Origin: Streptomyces luomodiensis
GTDB lineage: Bacteria > Actinomycetota > Actinomycetes > Streptomycetales > Streptomycetaceae
DNA length: 64,000 bases
Assembly (NCBI RefSeq): GCF_031679605.1
Contig: NZ_CP117522.1
Location: forward strand, 6,820,001 to 6,884,000
Direction: 5' to 3'
The translations under genes were made by a program, and so were the position numbers. This document shows positions 20,101 through 28,542 of this stretch, in pieces; the stretch's first letter is position 1; each line of letters starts with the position of its first letter. Under the pieces are notes generated by a model, which had not been told where the DNA came from, ran no database searches, and saw only the letters and a program-made list of their open reading frames with translations.

Positions 20101-20248
20101 CGGCGGCGTCCTGCCGCTCCGGCACGGTGGCCACGGCGGACATGGTGGCCACGGGGGCTACGGCGGCTCCCATGGGCCGCGCCGTACGGAACCGCACACC
20201 CACCCGCCGACCCGCTCAAATACTGAGACGCCCGTCCCACCCACTTGA
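17126..20248 (+). CDS. Membrane PAS-GGDEF-EAL protein with degenerate EAL domain
   Basis: 1040-aa c-di-GMP protein. About nine hydrophobic helices (about 70-400) precede a PAS domain (about 415-535, ENHFRSLVQSSSDVIMIAAP), a GGDEF domain with intact GGDEF at 619-623, and an EAL-type domain that has lost key residues. EAL is AAQ (753-755), the Asn loop is VRLPAS, DDFGTGY is LDGFGSGY (D881-G882), and the LKIDRSF motif is LKLDPGL. It is therefore predicted to be a cyclase or c-di-GMP sensor, not a phosphodiesterase. A Gly/His-rich tail (HGGHGGHGGHGGYGG) ends the protein. Start uncertain (17126 or a GTG/ATG at 17159/17168). Located directly upstream of ilvB, where S. coelicolor has SCO5511 from memory. 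Confidence 0.85.
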   Translation: MDRNSRGATGDVWPMDRQPDAAQASTATLPRSRADLRLDEALGDSAPGVPEASVVRHAVDGSPVSASGAVLARSSVSGGAGLLPQVVLVLACGGYAAGAALGWGSSRLALFMGDFGLSAVAFAAAASCLWHGRRHAGRLRPAWLLFAVSSAMAALGNAVWGWYEVVLGRPVPTPSAADFCFLLFAPPAIVGMLVLAKRPTSRARWICLCLDAWLIAGSLVTLSWSLALAHTGQFGGDGASVARRALALAYPLLDIVLVSMVIVLHFRRSSANRSAINTAIAAFALTVLCDALFTSPLLREHYRSGQILDAGWFAGSALLAYAPWVARREAAQNPPPARRSAQQSVPIAGSLAALAPYLAAAVCTLGVLFNVMDGRPIDGVVLLTACAVVLALVVRQAIMLMDNIRLTQELAQKENHFRSLVQSSSDVIMIAAPTGILRYVSPAASGVYGRDADELEGSELASLIHPEDLGSVVHEVRRFLAASPGEEPTTRIECRFRSGSGDWLNVESTINRHHGGLIFNSRDVTERVRLQAQLQHNAEHDPLTDLPNRALFTRRVRHAVAGRRRTDAGTAVLFIDLDGFKAVNDTVGHHAGDELLVQAARRLQESVRSGSGDCAARLGGDEFAALIVGDGAGDEGARERRIMEIADRLRVRLSQPYRVEGGTEVRVAASIGVAFAEPGTSPGALMRNADLAMYRAKAAGKNRVELYAPQMQAEVARRAEVATRLRAALHDGEFVLLHQPVVELTSGRITAVAAQARWRSAQGILFTPAEFLRVADNGRGGGEDTTRTAELARWMLEAAVEQAAQRRRDGHLVPVCVRLPASRLVDKSMPPKAVEALLTRHGLPSSALILELTDSDPRVPLDELEHRLGALRRLGVRIALDGFGSGYAAIRALRRLPIDVLKLDPGLVEGVVESSRLHKITAGLLRIAGDLGMQSIAEGVELPEQIVTLRGMGCTHAQGAAFSGPLDEHRLRRALLRGGYPVPRSEPPLLVGGGVLPLRHGGHGGHGGHGGYGGSHGPRRTEPHTHPPTRSNTETPVPPT

Positions 20249-20281
20249 CACCCGATATGCGCCGGGGGGAGGGTCGGAGCC

Positions 20282-20323
20282 ATGCGCACCCGAATTCTCG
20301 TACTTGGACAGCGCGTCGGCTGA
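20282..20323 (+). CDS. ilvB leader peptide, 13 aa
   Basis: ATG CGC ... encodes MRTRILVLGQRVG. Five of the 13 residues are Ile, Leu or Val, and several use codons rare in Streptomyces (ATT, GTA, CTT, CGA). A G-rich ribosome site (GGAGGGTCGGAGCC) precedes the ATG. The peptide is followed at once by a hairpin and then by a T-tailed terminator, the usual layout of ribosome-mediated attenuation. Leader peptides upstream of actinobacterial ilvB are described in comparative work, so this is a confident assignment. Confidence 0.85.
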   Translation: MRTRILVLGQRVG

Positions 20324-20398
20324 GCAGGGTTCCTTGAAACCCTGCGGACCCTCACCGGCGCGCTCCCCTCGCTTGCCTAACGGCACGAGGGGTTTTTT
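20324..20398 (+). promoter_or_regulatory. ilvB attenuator (pause hairpin and terminator)
   Basis: Hairpin 1: GCAGGGTT (20324-20331) with AACCCTGC (20338-20345), starting right after the leader stop. Terminator: CCCCTCG (20365-20371) with CGAGGGG (20386-20392), then TTTTTT (20393-20398). GAGGGTC (20269-20275), which overlaps the leader ribosome site, is complementary to GACCCTC (20347-20353) and could form an alternative fold. Stalling on Ile/Leu/Val codons would prevent the terminator from forming. Confidence 0.8.
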
Positions 20399-20478
20399 GT
20401 TGCACTGGCACTTGGTGCACCGTCCCGCACCGCCCTCTCCCTCCCGCACAGAACCTCATCTTCGAGAAGAGATTGCCG

Positions 20479-22329
20479 ATGACCGAGCAGGCCTCCGGGT
20501 CCCATCATCCCCAGCCTCGGCCCCGTAGCGGCGGACCGCAGTCCGCCCCGGTCGAGCACGTCACGGGCGCTCAGTCCCTCATCCGCTCGCTCGAGGAAGT
20601 GGGTGCCGACACCGTCTTCGGTATCCCCGGCGGCACGATCCTCCCCGCCTACGACCCGATGATCGACTCCTCGAAGGTCCGGCACGTGCTCGTCCGCCAT
20701 GAGCAGGGCGCGGGCCACGCCGCCACCGGCTACGCCCAGGCCACCGGCAAGGTCGGCGTCTGCATGGCGACCTCGGGCCCCGGAGCCACCAACCTGGTCA
20801 CCCCCATCGCCGACGCCAACATGGACTCGGTCCCGATGGTCGCGATCACCGGCCAGGTGGCCTCCAAGGCCATCGGCACGGACGCCTTCCAGGAGGCGGA
20901 CATCTGCGGCATCACCATGCCGATCACCAAGCACAACTTCCTGGTCACCAAGGCCGAGGACATCCCGCGCACGATCGCCGAGGCGTTCCACATCGCCTCC
21001 ACCGGCCGCCCCGGCCCGGTCCTGGTCGACATCCCCAAGGACCTGCTGCAGGCGCAGACCACCTTCTCCTGGCCGCCGCAGACCGATCTGCCGGGCTACC
21101 GCCCGGTCACCAAGCCGCACGCCAAGCAGATCCGCGAGGCCGCCCGCCTGATCACCCAGGCCGAGCGCCCGGTGCTGTACGTCGGCGGCGGCGTGATCAA
21201 GGCCCAGGCCACCGCCGAGCTGAAGGTCCTGGCCGAGCTGACCGGCGCGCCGGTCACCACCACCCTGATGGCGCTGGGTGCCTTCCCCGACACCCACCAC
21301 CTCCACCTGGGCATGCCGGGCATGCACGGCACCGTCGCCGCGGTCACCGCCCTCCAGAAGTCCGACCTGATCGTGGCGCTCGGCGCCCGCTTCGACGACC
21401 GCGTCACCGGCAAGCTCGACTCCTTCGCCCCGCACGCCAAGATCATCCACGCGGACATCGACCCGGCCGAGATCGGCAAGAACCGGGCCGCCGACGTGCC
21501 GATCGTCGGGGACGCCCGCGAGGTCCTCGCGGACCTGGTCGTCGCCGTCCAGGCCGAACACGACGCGGGCCGCACCGGTGACTACACCGGCTGGTGGGAG
21601 GACCTGAACCGGTGGCGGGAGACCTACCCGCTGGGCTTCGACCAGCCCGCCGACGGCAGCCTCTCCCCGCAGCAGGTCATCCAGCGGATCGGGCAGCTGG
21701 CGCCGGAGGACACGATCTTCACCGCGGGCGTCGGCCAGCACCAGATGTGGGCCGCCCACTTCATCGACTACGACACCCCCGCGACCTGGCTGAACTCCGG
21801 CGGCGCCGGCACCATGGGCTACGCCGTCCCGGCCGCCATGGGCGCCAAGGCGGGCGTCGGCGACCGTACGGTCTGGGCCATCGACGGTGACGGCTGCTTC
21901 CAGATGACCAACCAGGAGCTGGTCACCTGCGCGCTGAACAACATCCCGATCAAGGTCGCGATCATCAACAACGGCGCGCTGGGCATGGTCCGCCAGTGGC
22001 AGACCCTCTTCTACAACCAGCGCTACTCCAACACCGTGCTGCACTCGGGCCCCGACGCGGTCGGGCAGCCGAACGCGGGCACCCGCGTCCCCGACTTCGT
22101 GAAGCTCGCGGAGGCCATGGGCTGCGTCGGGCTGCGCTGCGAGGACCCGTCCGAGCTCGACGCCGTGATCGAGAAGGCCAACGCGATCAACGACCGCCCG
22201 GTGGTCGTGGACTTCATCGTCCACGAGGACGCCATGGTCTGGCCGATGGTCGCGGCCGGCACCTCCAACGACGAGATCCTGGCGGCGCGCGACACCCGCC
22301 CGGACTTCGGCGACGGCGAAGACGACTGA
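20479..22329 (+). CDS. ilvB: Acetolactate synthase large subunit
   Basis: 616-aa ThDP-dependent acetohydroxyacid synthase catalytic subunit, the first common step of Ile/Val/Leu synthesis. It shows the ThDP Glu region [15 protein letters not shown], the domain junction [11 protein letters not shown], and the ThDP motif [11 protein letters not shown]...[16 protein letters not shown] 20479 is chosen; GAGAAGAGA precedes it. First gene of ilvB-ilvN-ilvC, controlled by the leader attenuator just upstream. Confidence 0.97.
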   Translation: MTEQASGSHHPQPRPRSGGPQSAPVEHVTGAQSLIRSLEEVGADTVFGIPGGTILPAYDPMIDSSKVRHVLVRHEQGAGHAATGYAQATGKVGVCMATSGPGATNLVTPIADANMDSVPMVAITGQVASKAIGTDAFQEADICGITMPITKHNFLVTKAEDIPRTIAEAFHIASTGRPGPVLVDIPKDLLQAQTTFSWPPQTDLPGYRPVTKPHAKQIREAARLITQAERPVLYVGGGVIKAQATAELKVLAELTGAPVTTTLMALGAFPDTHHLHLGMPGMHGTVAAVTALQKSDLIVALGARFDDRVTGKLDSFAPHAKIIHADIDPAEIGKNRAADVPIVGDAREVLADLVVAVQAEHDAGRTGDYTGWWEDLNRWRETYPLGFDQPADGSLSPQQVIQRIGQLAPEDTIFTAGVGQHQMWAAHFIDYDTPATWLNSGGAGTMGYAVPAAMGAKAGVGDRTVWAIDGDGCFQMTNQELVTCALNNIPIKVAIINNGALGMVRQWQTLFYNQRYSNTVLHSGPDAVGQPNAGTRVPDFVKLAEAMGCVGLRCEDPSELDAVIEKANAINDRPVVVDFIVHEDAMVWPMVAAGTSNDEILAARDTRPDFGDGEDD

Positions 22330-22362
22330 GGCCAGGACCGAGAGAGAAGAGAGACCGAGCCC

Positions 22363-22887
22363 ATGTCCAAGCACACGCTCTCCGTCCTGGTGGAGAACAC
22401 CCCCGGCATCCTCGCCCGGATCGCCGCCCTGTTCTCCCGCCGCGGTTTCAACATCGACTCGCTGGCCGTCGGCGTCACCGAGCACCCCGACATCTCCCGC
22501 ATCACCATCGTGGTGAATGTCGAGGAGCTGCCGCTGGAGCAGGTCACCAAGCAGCTCAACAAGCTCGTCAACGTCCTGAAGATCGTCGAGCTGGAGGACG
22601 GCCAGGCGATCCAGCGGGAGCTGGTCCTGGCCAAGGTCCGCGCCGACAACGAGACCCGCTCCCAGATCGTCGAGATCGTCCAGCTGTTCCGCGCCAAGAC
22701 CGTGGACGTCTCCCCGGAGGCCGTGACCATCGAGGCCACCGGCAGCAGCGACAAGCTCGAGGCCATGCTCAGGATGCTGGAACCGTACGGCATCAAGGAG
22801 CTGGTCCAGTCCGGCACCATCGCCATAGGGCGCGGTGCCCGCTCCATCACCGACCGGAGCCTGCGCGCGCTCGACCGGTCCGCCTGA
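22363..22887 (+). CDS. ilvN: Acetolactate synthase small (regulatory) subunit
   Basis: 174-aa regulatory subunit that activates IlvB and confers valine feedback inhibition. N-terminal ACT domain (LSVLVENTPGILARIAALFS, RRGFNIDSLAVGVTE) and the C-terminal domain (VDVSPEAVTIEATGSSDKLE). Separated from ilvB by 33 bp with GAGAGAAGAGAG as ribosome site. Normal length. Confidence 0.97.
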   Translation: MSKHTLSVLVENTPGILARIAALFSRRGFNIDSLAVGVTEHPDISRITIVVNVEELPLEQVTKQLNKLVNVLKIVELEDGQAIQRELVLAKVRADNETRSQIVEIVQLFRAKTVDVSPEAVTIEATGSSDKLEAMLRMLEPYGIKELVQSGTIAIGRGARSITDRSLRALDRSA

Positions 22888-24012
<1,125 letters not shown>

Positions 24013-24040
24013 GCGCGCCTGGCGGCGCGGCGGCCGCGCC

Positions 24041-24081
24041 CCGGGTGCGGTGGGGGTTCCACGAACCCCCACCGCACCCGG
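24041..24081 (+). terminator. Terminator hairpin after ilvC
   Basis: Perfect 19-bp inverted repeat (24041-24059 against 24063-24081; arm begins CCGGGTGCGGTGGGGG) with a 3-nt loop, 29 bp after the ilvC stop. No T tract. It should end the ilvBNC transcript and separate it from serA. The rest of 24082-24284 holds no gene I can support. Confidence 0.88.
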
Positions 24082-24284
24082 TTCGCGCTTTGTCCATCGC
24101 GCACCACCACGTGCGGGTGATCCCGCCGCATCGGCGCATGACGCAGGCCCGAACGCCACTACACTCATCAACAGCAAGCGCGTCAGGCTCACAGCGTCGT
24201 GCGTCTTCCACGCGGCTGACCCCTTCACCGCCAGCGGCCGTCGGGACGGCCGTCCGCTGAGGACTAGTGAGGACTGAAGACCAC

Positions 24285-25886
24285 GTGAGCACTGCTTCCA
24301 CTGGTAAACCCGTCGTACTCATCGCCGAAGAGCTCTCTCCGGCGACGGTCGATGCCCTGGGCCCGGATTTCGAGATCCGGAACTGCAACGGCGCGGACCG
24401 AGCCGAGCTGCTTCCCGCCATCGCCGATGTGGACGCGATCCTCGTCCGCAGCGCGACCAAGGTCGACGCCGAGGCCATCGCCGCGGCGAAGAAGCTGAAG
24501 GTGGTCGCTCGCGCGGGCGTCGGCCTGGACAATGTGGACGTTTCGGCCGCCACCAAGGCGGGTGTCATGGTCGTCAACGCGCCGACGTCCAACATCGTCA
24601 CCGCCGCCGAGCTCGCCTGCGGTCTGCTGGTGGCCACGGCCCGTAACATCCCGCAGGCCAATGCCGCGCTGAAGAACGGCGAGTGGAAGCGCAGCAAGTA
24701 CACCGGTGTGGAGCTGAGCGAGAAGACCCTCGGCGTCGTCGGCCTCGGCCGCATCGGCGTCCTGGTGGCTCAGCGGATGTCCGCGTTCGGCATGAAGGTC
24801 GTCGCGTACGACCCGTATGTGCAGCCCGCGCGGGCCGCGCAGATGGGCGTGAAGCTGCTCTCGCTGGACGAGCTGCTCCAGGTCTCCGACTTCATCACGG
24901 TCCACCTCCCCAAGACCCCCGAGACGGTCGGCCTGATCGGCGACGAGGCGCTGCACAAGGTCAAGCCGGAGGTCCGGATCGTCAACGCCGCGCGCGGCGG
25001 GATCGTGGACGAGCAGGCGCTGGCCGCCGCCCTCAAGGAGGGCCGGGTGGCCGGGGCCGGGCTGGACGTCTTCTCCAAGGAGCCGTGTACCGACTCCCCG
25101 CTGTTCGAGTTCGACAATGTGGTGGTCACCCCGCACCTGGGCGCCTCCACCGGTGAGGCCCAGGAGAAGGCGGGTATCGCGGTCGCCCGCTCGGTGCGGC
25201 TGGCGCTGGCCGGCGAGCTGGTCCCGGACGCGGTGAACGTCCAGGGCGGTGTCATCGCCGAGGACGTGCGCCCCGGGCTGCCGCTGGCCGAGAAGCTGGG
25301 GCGGATCTTCACCGCGCTCGCGGGCGAGGTCGCGGTCCGCCTCGACGTCGAGGTGTACGGCGAGATCACCCAGCACGACGTCAAGGTGCTGGAGCTGTCG
25401 GCGCTCAAGGGCGTCTTCGAGGACATCGTCGACGAGACCGTGTCGTATGTGAACGCCCCGCTGTTCGCGCAGGAGCGCGGTGTCGAGGTGCGGCTCACCA
25501 CCAGCTCGGAGTCGACCGAGCACCGCAATGTGGTGACCGTGCGCGGCACCCTCGCGGACGGCGAGGAGGTCTCGATCTCCGGCACGCTGGCCGGCCCCAA
25601 GCACCAGCAGAAGATCGTCGCGGTCGGCGAGTACGACGTGGATCTGGCGCTCGCCGACCACATGGCCTTCCTCCGCTACACCGACCGCCCCGGTGTGGTC
25701 GGCACGCTCGGCCGCATCCTGGGCGAGGCGGGGATCAACATCGCGGGCATGCAGGTCTCGCGGGCGGTCGCGGGCGGTGCCGCGCTGGTGGCGCTCACCG
25801 TGGACGACACGATTCCGCAGCCCGTGCTCACCGAGATCGCCGAGGAGATCGGCGCCACCTCGGCCCGTTCGGTCAATCTGGTCTGA
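24285..25886 (+). CDS. serA: D-3-phosphoglycerate dehydrogenase
   Basis: 533-aa enzyme for the first step of serine synthesis. N-terminal substrate domain (KPVVLIAEELSPATVDALG), NAD-binding LGVVGLGRIGVLVAQRM, Arg in VRIVNAARGGIVDEQAL, and His in VVTPHLGASTGEAQEKAG. An intervening ASB domain and a C-terminal ACT domain (YTDRPGVVGTLGRILGEAG) indicate the long actinobacterial type with serine feedback. GTG 24285 is preferred (GAGGACTGAAG upstream); the frame opens 18 nt earlier. The 3' end runs straight into 10-11-bp tandem repeats. Confidence 0.95.
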   Translation: MSTASTGKPVVLIAEELSPATVDALGPDFEIRNCNGADRAELLPAIADVDAILVRSATKVDAEAIAAAKKLKVVARAGVGLDNVDVSAATKAGVMVVNAPTSNIVTAAELACGLLVATARNIPQANAALKNGEWKRSKYTGVELSEKTLGVVGLGRIGVLVAQRMSAFGMKVVAYDPYVQPARAAQMGVKLLSLDELLQVSDFITVHLPKTPETVGLIGDEALHKVKPEVRIVNAARGGIVDEQALAAALKEGRVAGAGLDVFSKEPCTDSPLFEFDNVVVTPHLGASTGEAQEKAGIAVARSVRLALAGELVPDAVNVQGGVIAEDVRPGLPLAEKLGRIFTALAGEVAVRLDVEVYGEITQHDVKVLELSALKGVFEDIVDETVSYVNAPLFAQERGVEVRLTTSSESTEHRNVVTVRGTLADGEEVSISGTLAGPKHQQKIVAVGEYDVDLALADHMAFLRYTDRPGVVGTLGRILGEAGINIAGMQVSRAVAGGAALVALTVDDTIPQPVLTEIAEEIGATSARSVNLV

Positions 25887-25887
25887 G

Positions 25888-25955
25888 ATCCGGTCCGAGA
25901 CTGGTCCGAGACCCGGTCTGATCCGGTCTGATCCGGTCTGAGACTGGTCCGAGCC
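25888..25955 (+). repeat. 10-11-bp tandem repeats after serA
   Basis: About six units related to GATCCGGTCTGA, including two adjacent identical 10-mers (GATCCGGTCT at 25920-25939). The pattern resembles the last serA codons and stop (CTGGTCTGAGA) and looks like repeated slippage from there. Not coding. Confidence 0.75.
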
Positions 25956-25970
25956 GCGTAGGCAGTCACC

Positions 25971-26018
25971 CACCTGGGCCCGGCCCCCCGCTTCGGCGGG
26001 AGGCCGGGCCCAGGTCTT
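25971..26018 (+). terminator. Terminator hairpin after serA
   Basis: Stem ACCTGGGCCCGGCC (25972-25985) with GGCCGGGCCCAGGT (26002-26015), extended inside by CCCGC/GCGGG around a TTCG-like loop, then TCTTTG. A strong terminator for serA. Confidence 0.88.
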
Positions 26019-26105
26019 TGTATGCCGAGGCGACAGCCCTGCCGAGGGGGCTCGGAGACTATTTCATCGGGTGTTGAATAAAGCGCGCCGGCTCGCTACG
26101 CTCAG

Positions 26106-26136
26106 AGCTATATGGAGAAAATTTCTCCATATAGCT
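26106..26136. promoter_or_regulatory. Perfect 31-bp palindrome, likely TetR operator
   Basis: Arms of 15 bp (AGCTATATGGAGAAA and its complement) flank a single central A. The AT content is far from the local average. It ends 27 bp before the GTG start of the TetR gene and overlaps the upstream ATG at 26112, so autoregulation of the TetR-MFS unit is likely. Confidence 0.8.
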
Positions 26137-26162
26137 GTCCTATGCGCTGTCAGGAGAGCCCC

Positions 26163-26864
26163 GTGTCCGCAGACACCGACGCCGACTCCTCGGCTCCCAT
26201 GCGCGCCGACGCGCGGCGCAACCGGGAGCAGATCCTGCGCGCCGCCCGCGAGGTCTTCGCCGATCGGGGGCCGGACGCCCCGCTGGACGAGATAGCCCGG
26301 CGCGCCGGGGTCGGCATCGCCACCCTCTACCGCCGGTTTCCGCGCCGCGCCGATCTGCACCGAGGGGTCGCCGTCGAGGTCCTGACCGCGCTGGGCGAGG
26401 CCGCGCACCGAGCCGCCGCCGAGGAGCACGATCCTTACCTGGCGCTGCGCCGCTTCATGCACGCCGCCCTCGACCTCAAGATCGGCTCGGTGATGCCCTC
26501 GCTGCTGGGCCGTTTCACCGTCGACGACATCCTCGACGGCGTCCCGGGCGACGCCGTCGACCCGGTCGAGGCGCTGCTCGTCCGCGCCCAGGCCCAGGGG
26601 CGGATCCGGCTCGATGTGGTCTTGGGCGACATCACGCTGATGATCGTCCGGCTGTCGCGGCCGCTGCCCGGTGGCGGCCGGTTCTCCGCCGACGACGCCC
26701 TCGCCCACCGCCAGCTGGACGTCTACATCGACGGCCTGCGCCCCACCGGCTCCCCACGGCCCACCACTGAGCTCGGCGGCCCGGCCGTCGACGCCGTGGC
26801 GTTCAAGCGCTTCCGGGAGCAAATGATCGGCGAGGCGTACGACGCCCAGGCCGACGACGACTGA
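26163..26864 (+). CDS. TetR/AcrR family regulator
   Basis: 233-aa repressor with an N-terminal HTH (RRNREQILRAAREVFADRGP, LDEIARRAGVGIATLYRRFP). The C-terminal ligand domain is unassigned. GTG 26163 is chosen because AGGAGAG sits just upstream; the ATG at 26112 lies inside the operator palindrome and is rejected. It is followed by a DHA2 MFS exporter after 45 bp in the same direction, so the two probably form one self-regulated efflux unit. The inducer is unknown. Confidence 0.88.
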   Translation: MSADTDADSSAPMRADARRNREQILRAAREVFADRGPDAPLDEIARRAGVGIATLYRRFPRRADLHRGVAVEVLTALGEAAHRAAAEEHDPYLALRRFMHAALDLKIGSVMPSLLGRFTVDDILDGVPGDAVDPVEALLVRAQAQGRIRLDVVLGDITLMIVRLSRPLPGGGRFSADDALAHRQLDVYIDGLRPTGSPRPTTELGGPAVDAVAFKRFREQMIGEAYDAQADDD

Positions 26865-26909
26865 CCTCCCTCTCCGCCCGCCTTCGGGAAGACCCAGAAA
26901 GGCATCGCC

Positions 26910-28406
26910 ATGTCCCAGTCCCAGCCCTCAGACGTGCCGCCCGGGGCGAACCCCCGGCGCTGGCTCGCGCTCGTCGTCATCGGCCTGGCCCAGCTGATGA
27001 TCGTCCTCGACATCACCATCGTGAACATCGCCCTGCCGTCGGCCCAGAAGGACCTCGGCATCTCCGACGGCGACCGGCAGTGGGTCATCACCGCCTACAC
27101 CCTGGCGTTCGGCAGTCTGCTGCTGCTCGGCGGCCGGATCGCGGACTACACCGGCCGCAGGCGCACCTTCCTCATCGGCCTGGCGGGCTTCGCCGGGGCC
27201 TCCGCGCTCGGCGGCACCGCCCCCGGCTTCGAGGTGCTGCTCTCGGCCCGCGCCCTCCAGGGCGCGTTCGCCGCGCTGCTCGCCCCCTCGGCGCTGTCGC
27301 TGCTCGCGGTGAGTTTCACCGAGGCTCGTGAGCGCGCCAAGGCGTTCGGCATCTTCGGCACGATCGCGGCGGGCGGCGGTGCGATCGGGCTGGTCGTCGG
27401 CGGACTGCTGACCGAGTACCTCGACTGGCGCTGGTGCCTGTACGTCAATGTGCCGATCGCCGTCGTCGCCGCGCTCGGCTGGTCCGTGCTGCCCGGCGAC
27501 GCCCGTGCCGAGGGCCGGGCCCGCTTCGACATCCCCGGCGTGCTGCTGGCGGTGTGCGGGCTGGTGGCGGTGGTCTACGGATGCAGCGAGGCCGAGTCCG
27601 AGGGCTGGGGCTCCCGGCTGGTGACCGGGCTGCTCATCCTGGGCGCGGTCCTGCTCTTCGCCTTCGTCATGGTGGAGCGGAGCGTGGCGCGGCCGCTGCT
27701 GCCGCCGCGCGTGATCGGGGACCGCACCCGCGGCAGCGCCTATCTGGCGGTCGGCCTCTCGGTGGTCGGCATGTTCGCGATGTTCCTCTTCCTCACGTAC
27801 TACATGCAGCTCGTCAAGGGGTACTCGGCGCTGCTCACCGGGGTGGCGTTCCTGCCGATGACCGGGGCGGTGCTGGTCGGCGCGGGCGGAGTCGCCTCGC
27901 GCCTCATCCCCAAGGTGCCGCCGCGCCTGCTGGTGGTGCCCGGTCTGCTGCTCACGGCCACCGGTGTCGCCCTGCTGGTGCCCCTGGACGTCGACAGCTC
28001 GTACGCGGCGGGGGTGCTGCCCGCCGAGCTCCTGGTCGGCTTCGGCATGGGCCTGGTGATGGCGCCCTCCATGAACTACGCGACCCACGGGGTGGGGGAG
28101 GGGGACGCGGGCGTCGCCTCCGCCACCGTCAACACCGCGCAGCAGATCGGCGGATCGATCGGTACGGCGATGCTCAACACCATCGCCACCAGCGCGACCT
28201 CCGACTACATGGCCTCCCACGCCGGACTGCCGACACCGCAGACCGCCAAGGCGGGTCTGGTCGAAGGCTTCTCGGACGCCTTCGTCGTCTCGTCCTCGAT
28301 CCTCGTGGGCGCCGCGGTGGTCGTGGCGCTGCTGATGAACACTCCGCGCCCGGTACGGAAGCCGGGCGCGGACAGCGCCACCCCGGTCCCCGCGCACCTG
28401 GGCTGA
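26910..28406 (+). CDS. MFS drug exporter, DHA2/EmrB-QacA type
   Basis: 498-aa inner-membrane proton antiporter of the 14-helix DHA2 family. Typical first helix LALVVIGLAQLMIVLDITIV with the NIALPSAQ motif, VITAYTLAFGSLLLLGGRIA, motif A DYTGRRRTFLIG, and the antiporter motif C region (FGTIAAGGGAIGLVVGGLL). ATG 26910 follows AGAAAGG. Substrate cannot be read from the sequence; the TetR partner suggests a toxic or endogenous small molecule. Confidence 0.9.
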   Translation: MSQSQPSDVPPGANPRRWLALVVIGLAQLMIVLDITIVNIALPSAQKDLGISDGDRQWVITAYTLAFGSLLLLGGRIADYTGRRRTFLIGLAGFAGASALGGTAPGFEVLLSARALQGAFAALLAPSALSLLAVSFTEARERAKAFGIFGTIAAGGGAIGLVVGGLLTEYLDWRWCLYVNVPIAVVAALGWSVLPGDARAEGRARFDIPGVLLAVCGLVAVVYGCSEAESEGWGSRLVTGLLILGAVLLFAFVMVERSVARPLLPPRVIGDRTRGSAYLAVGLSVVGMFAMFLFLTYYMQLVKGYSALLTGVAFLPMTGAVLVGAGGVASRLIPKVPPRLLVVPGLLLTATGVALLVPLDVDSSYAAGVLPAELLVGFGMGLVMAPSMNYATHGVGEGDAGVASATVNTAQQIGGSIGTAMLNTIATSATSDYMASHAGLPTPQTAKAGLVEGFSDAFVVSSSILVGAAVVVALLMNTPRPVRKPGADSATPVPAHLG

Positions 28407-28425
28407 CGGCCGCGGCCCGCGTTCC

Positions 28426-28463
28426 GGCGGCCCTCCACTCCATGGCCGGAGCGGAGGGCCGCC
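28426..28463. terminator. Terminator between convergent MFS and GH6 genes
   Basis: Perfect 11-bp arms GGCGGCCCTCC (28426-28436) and GGAGGGCCGCC (28453-28463) between the + strand MFS gene and the - strand GH6 gene. Likely bidirectional. Confidence 0.7.
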
Positions 28464-28542
28464 GCGGCGGCCGGCCTCCGTGCCCTCCGGTCCCGGTCAA
28501 TGAGGGAAGCCGCTCGACCACTTGTGAGCGGGAGCGCGTCTC

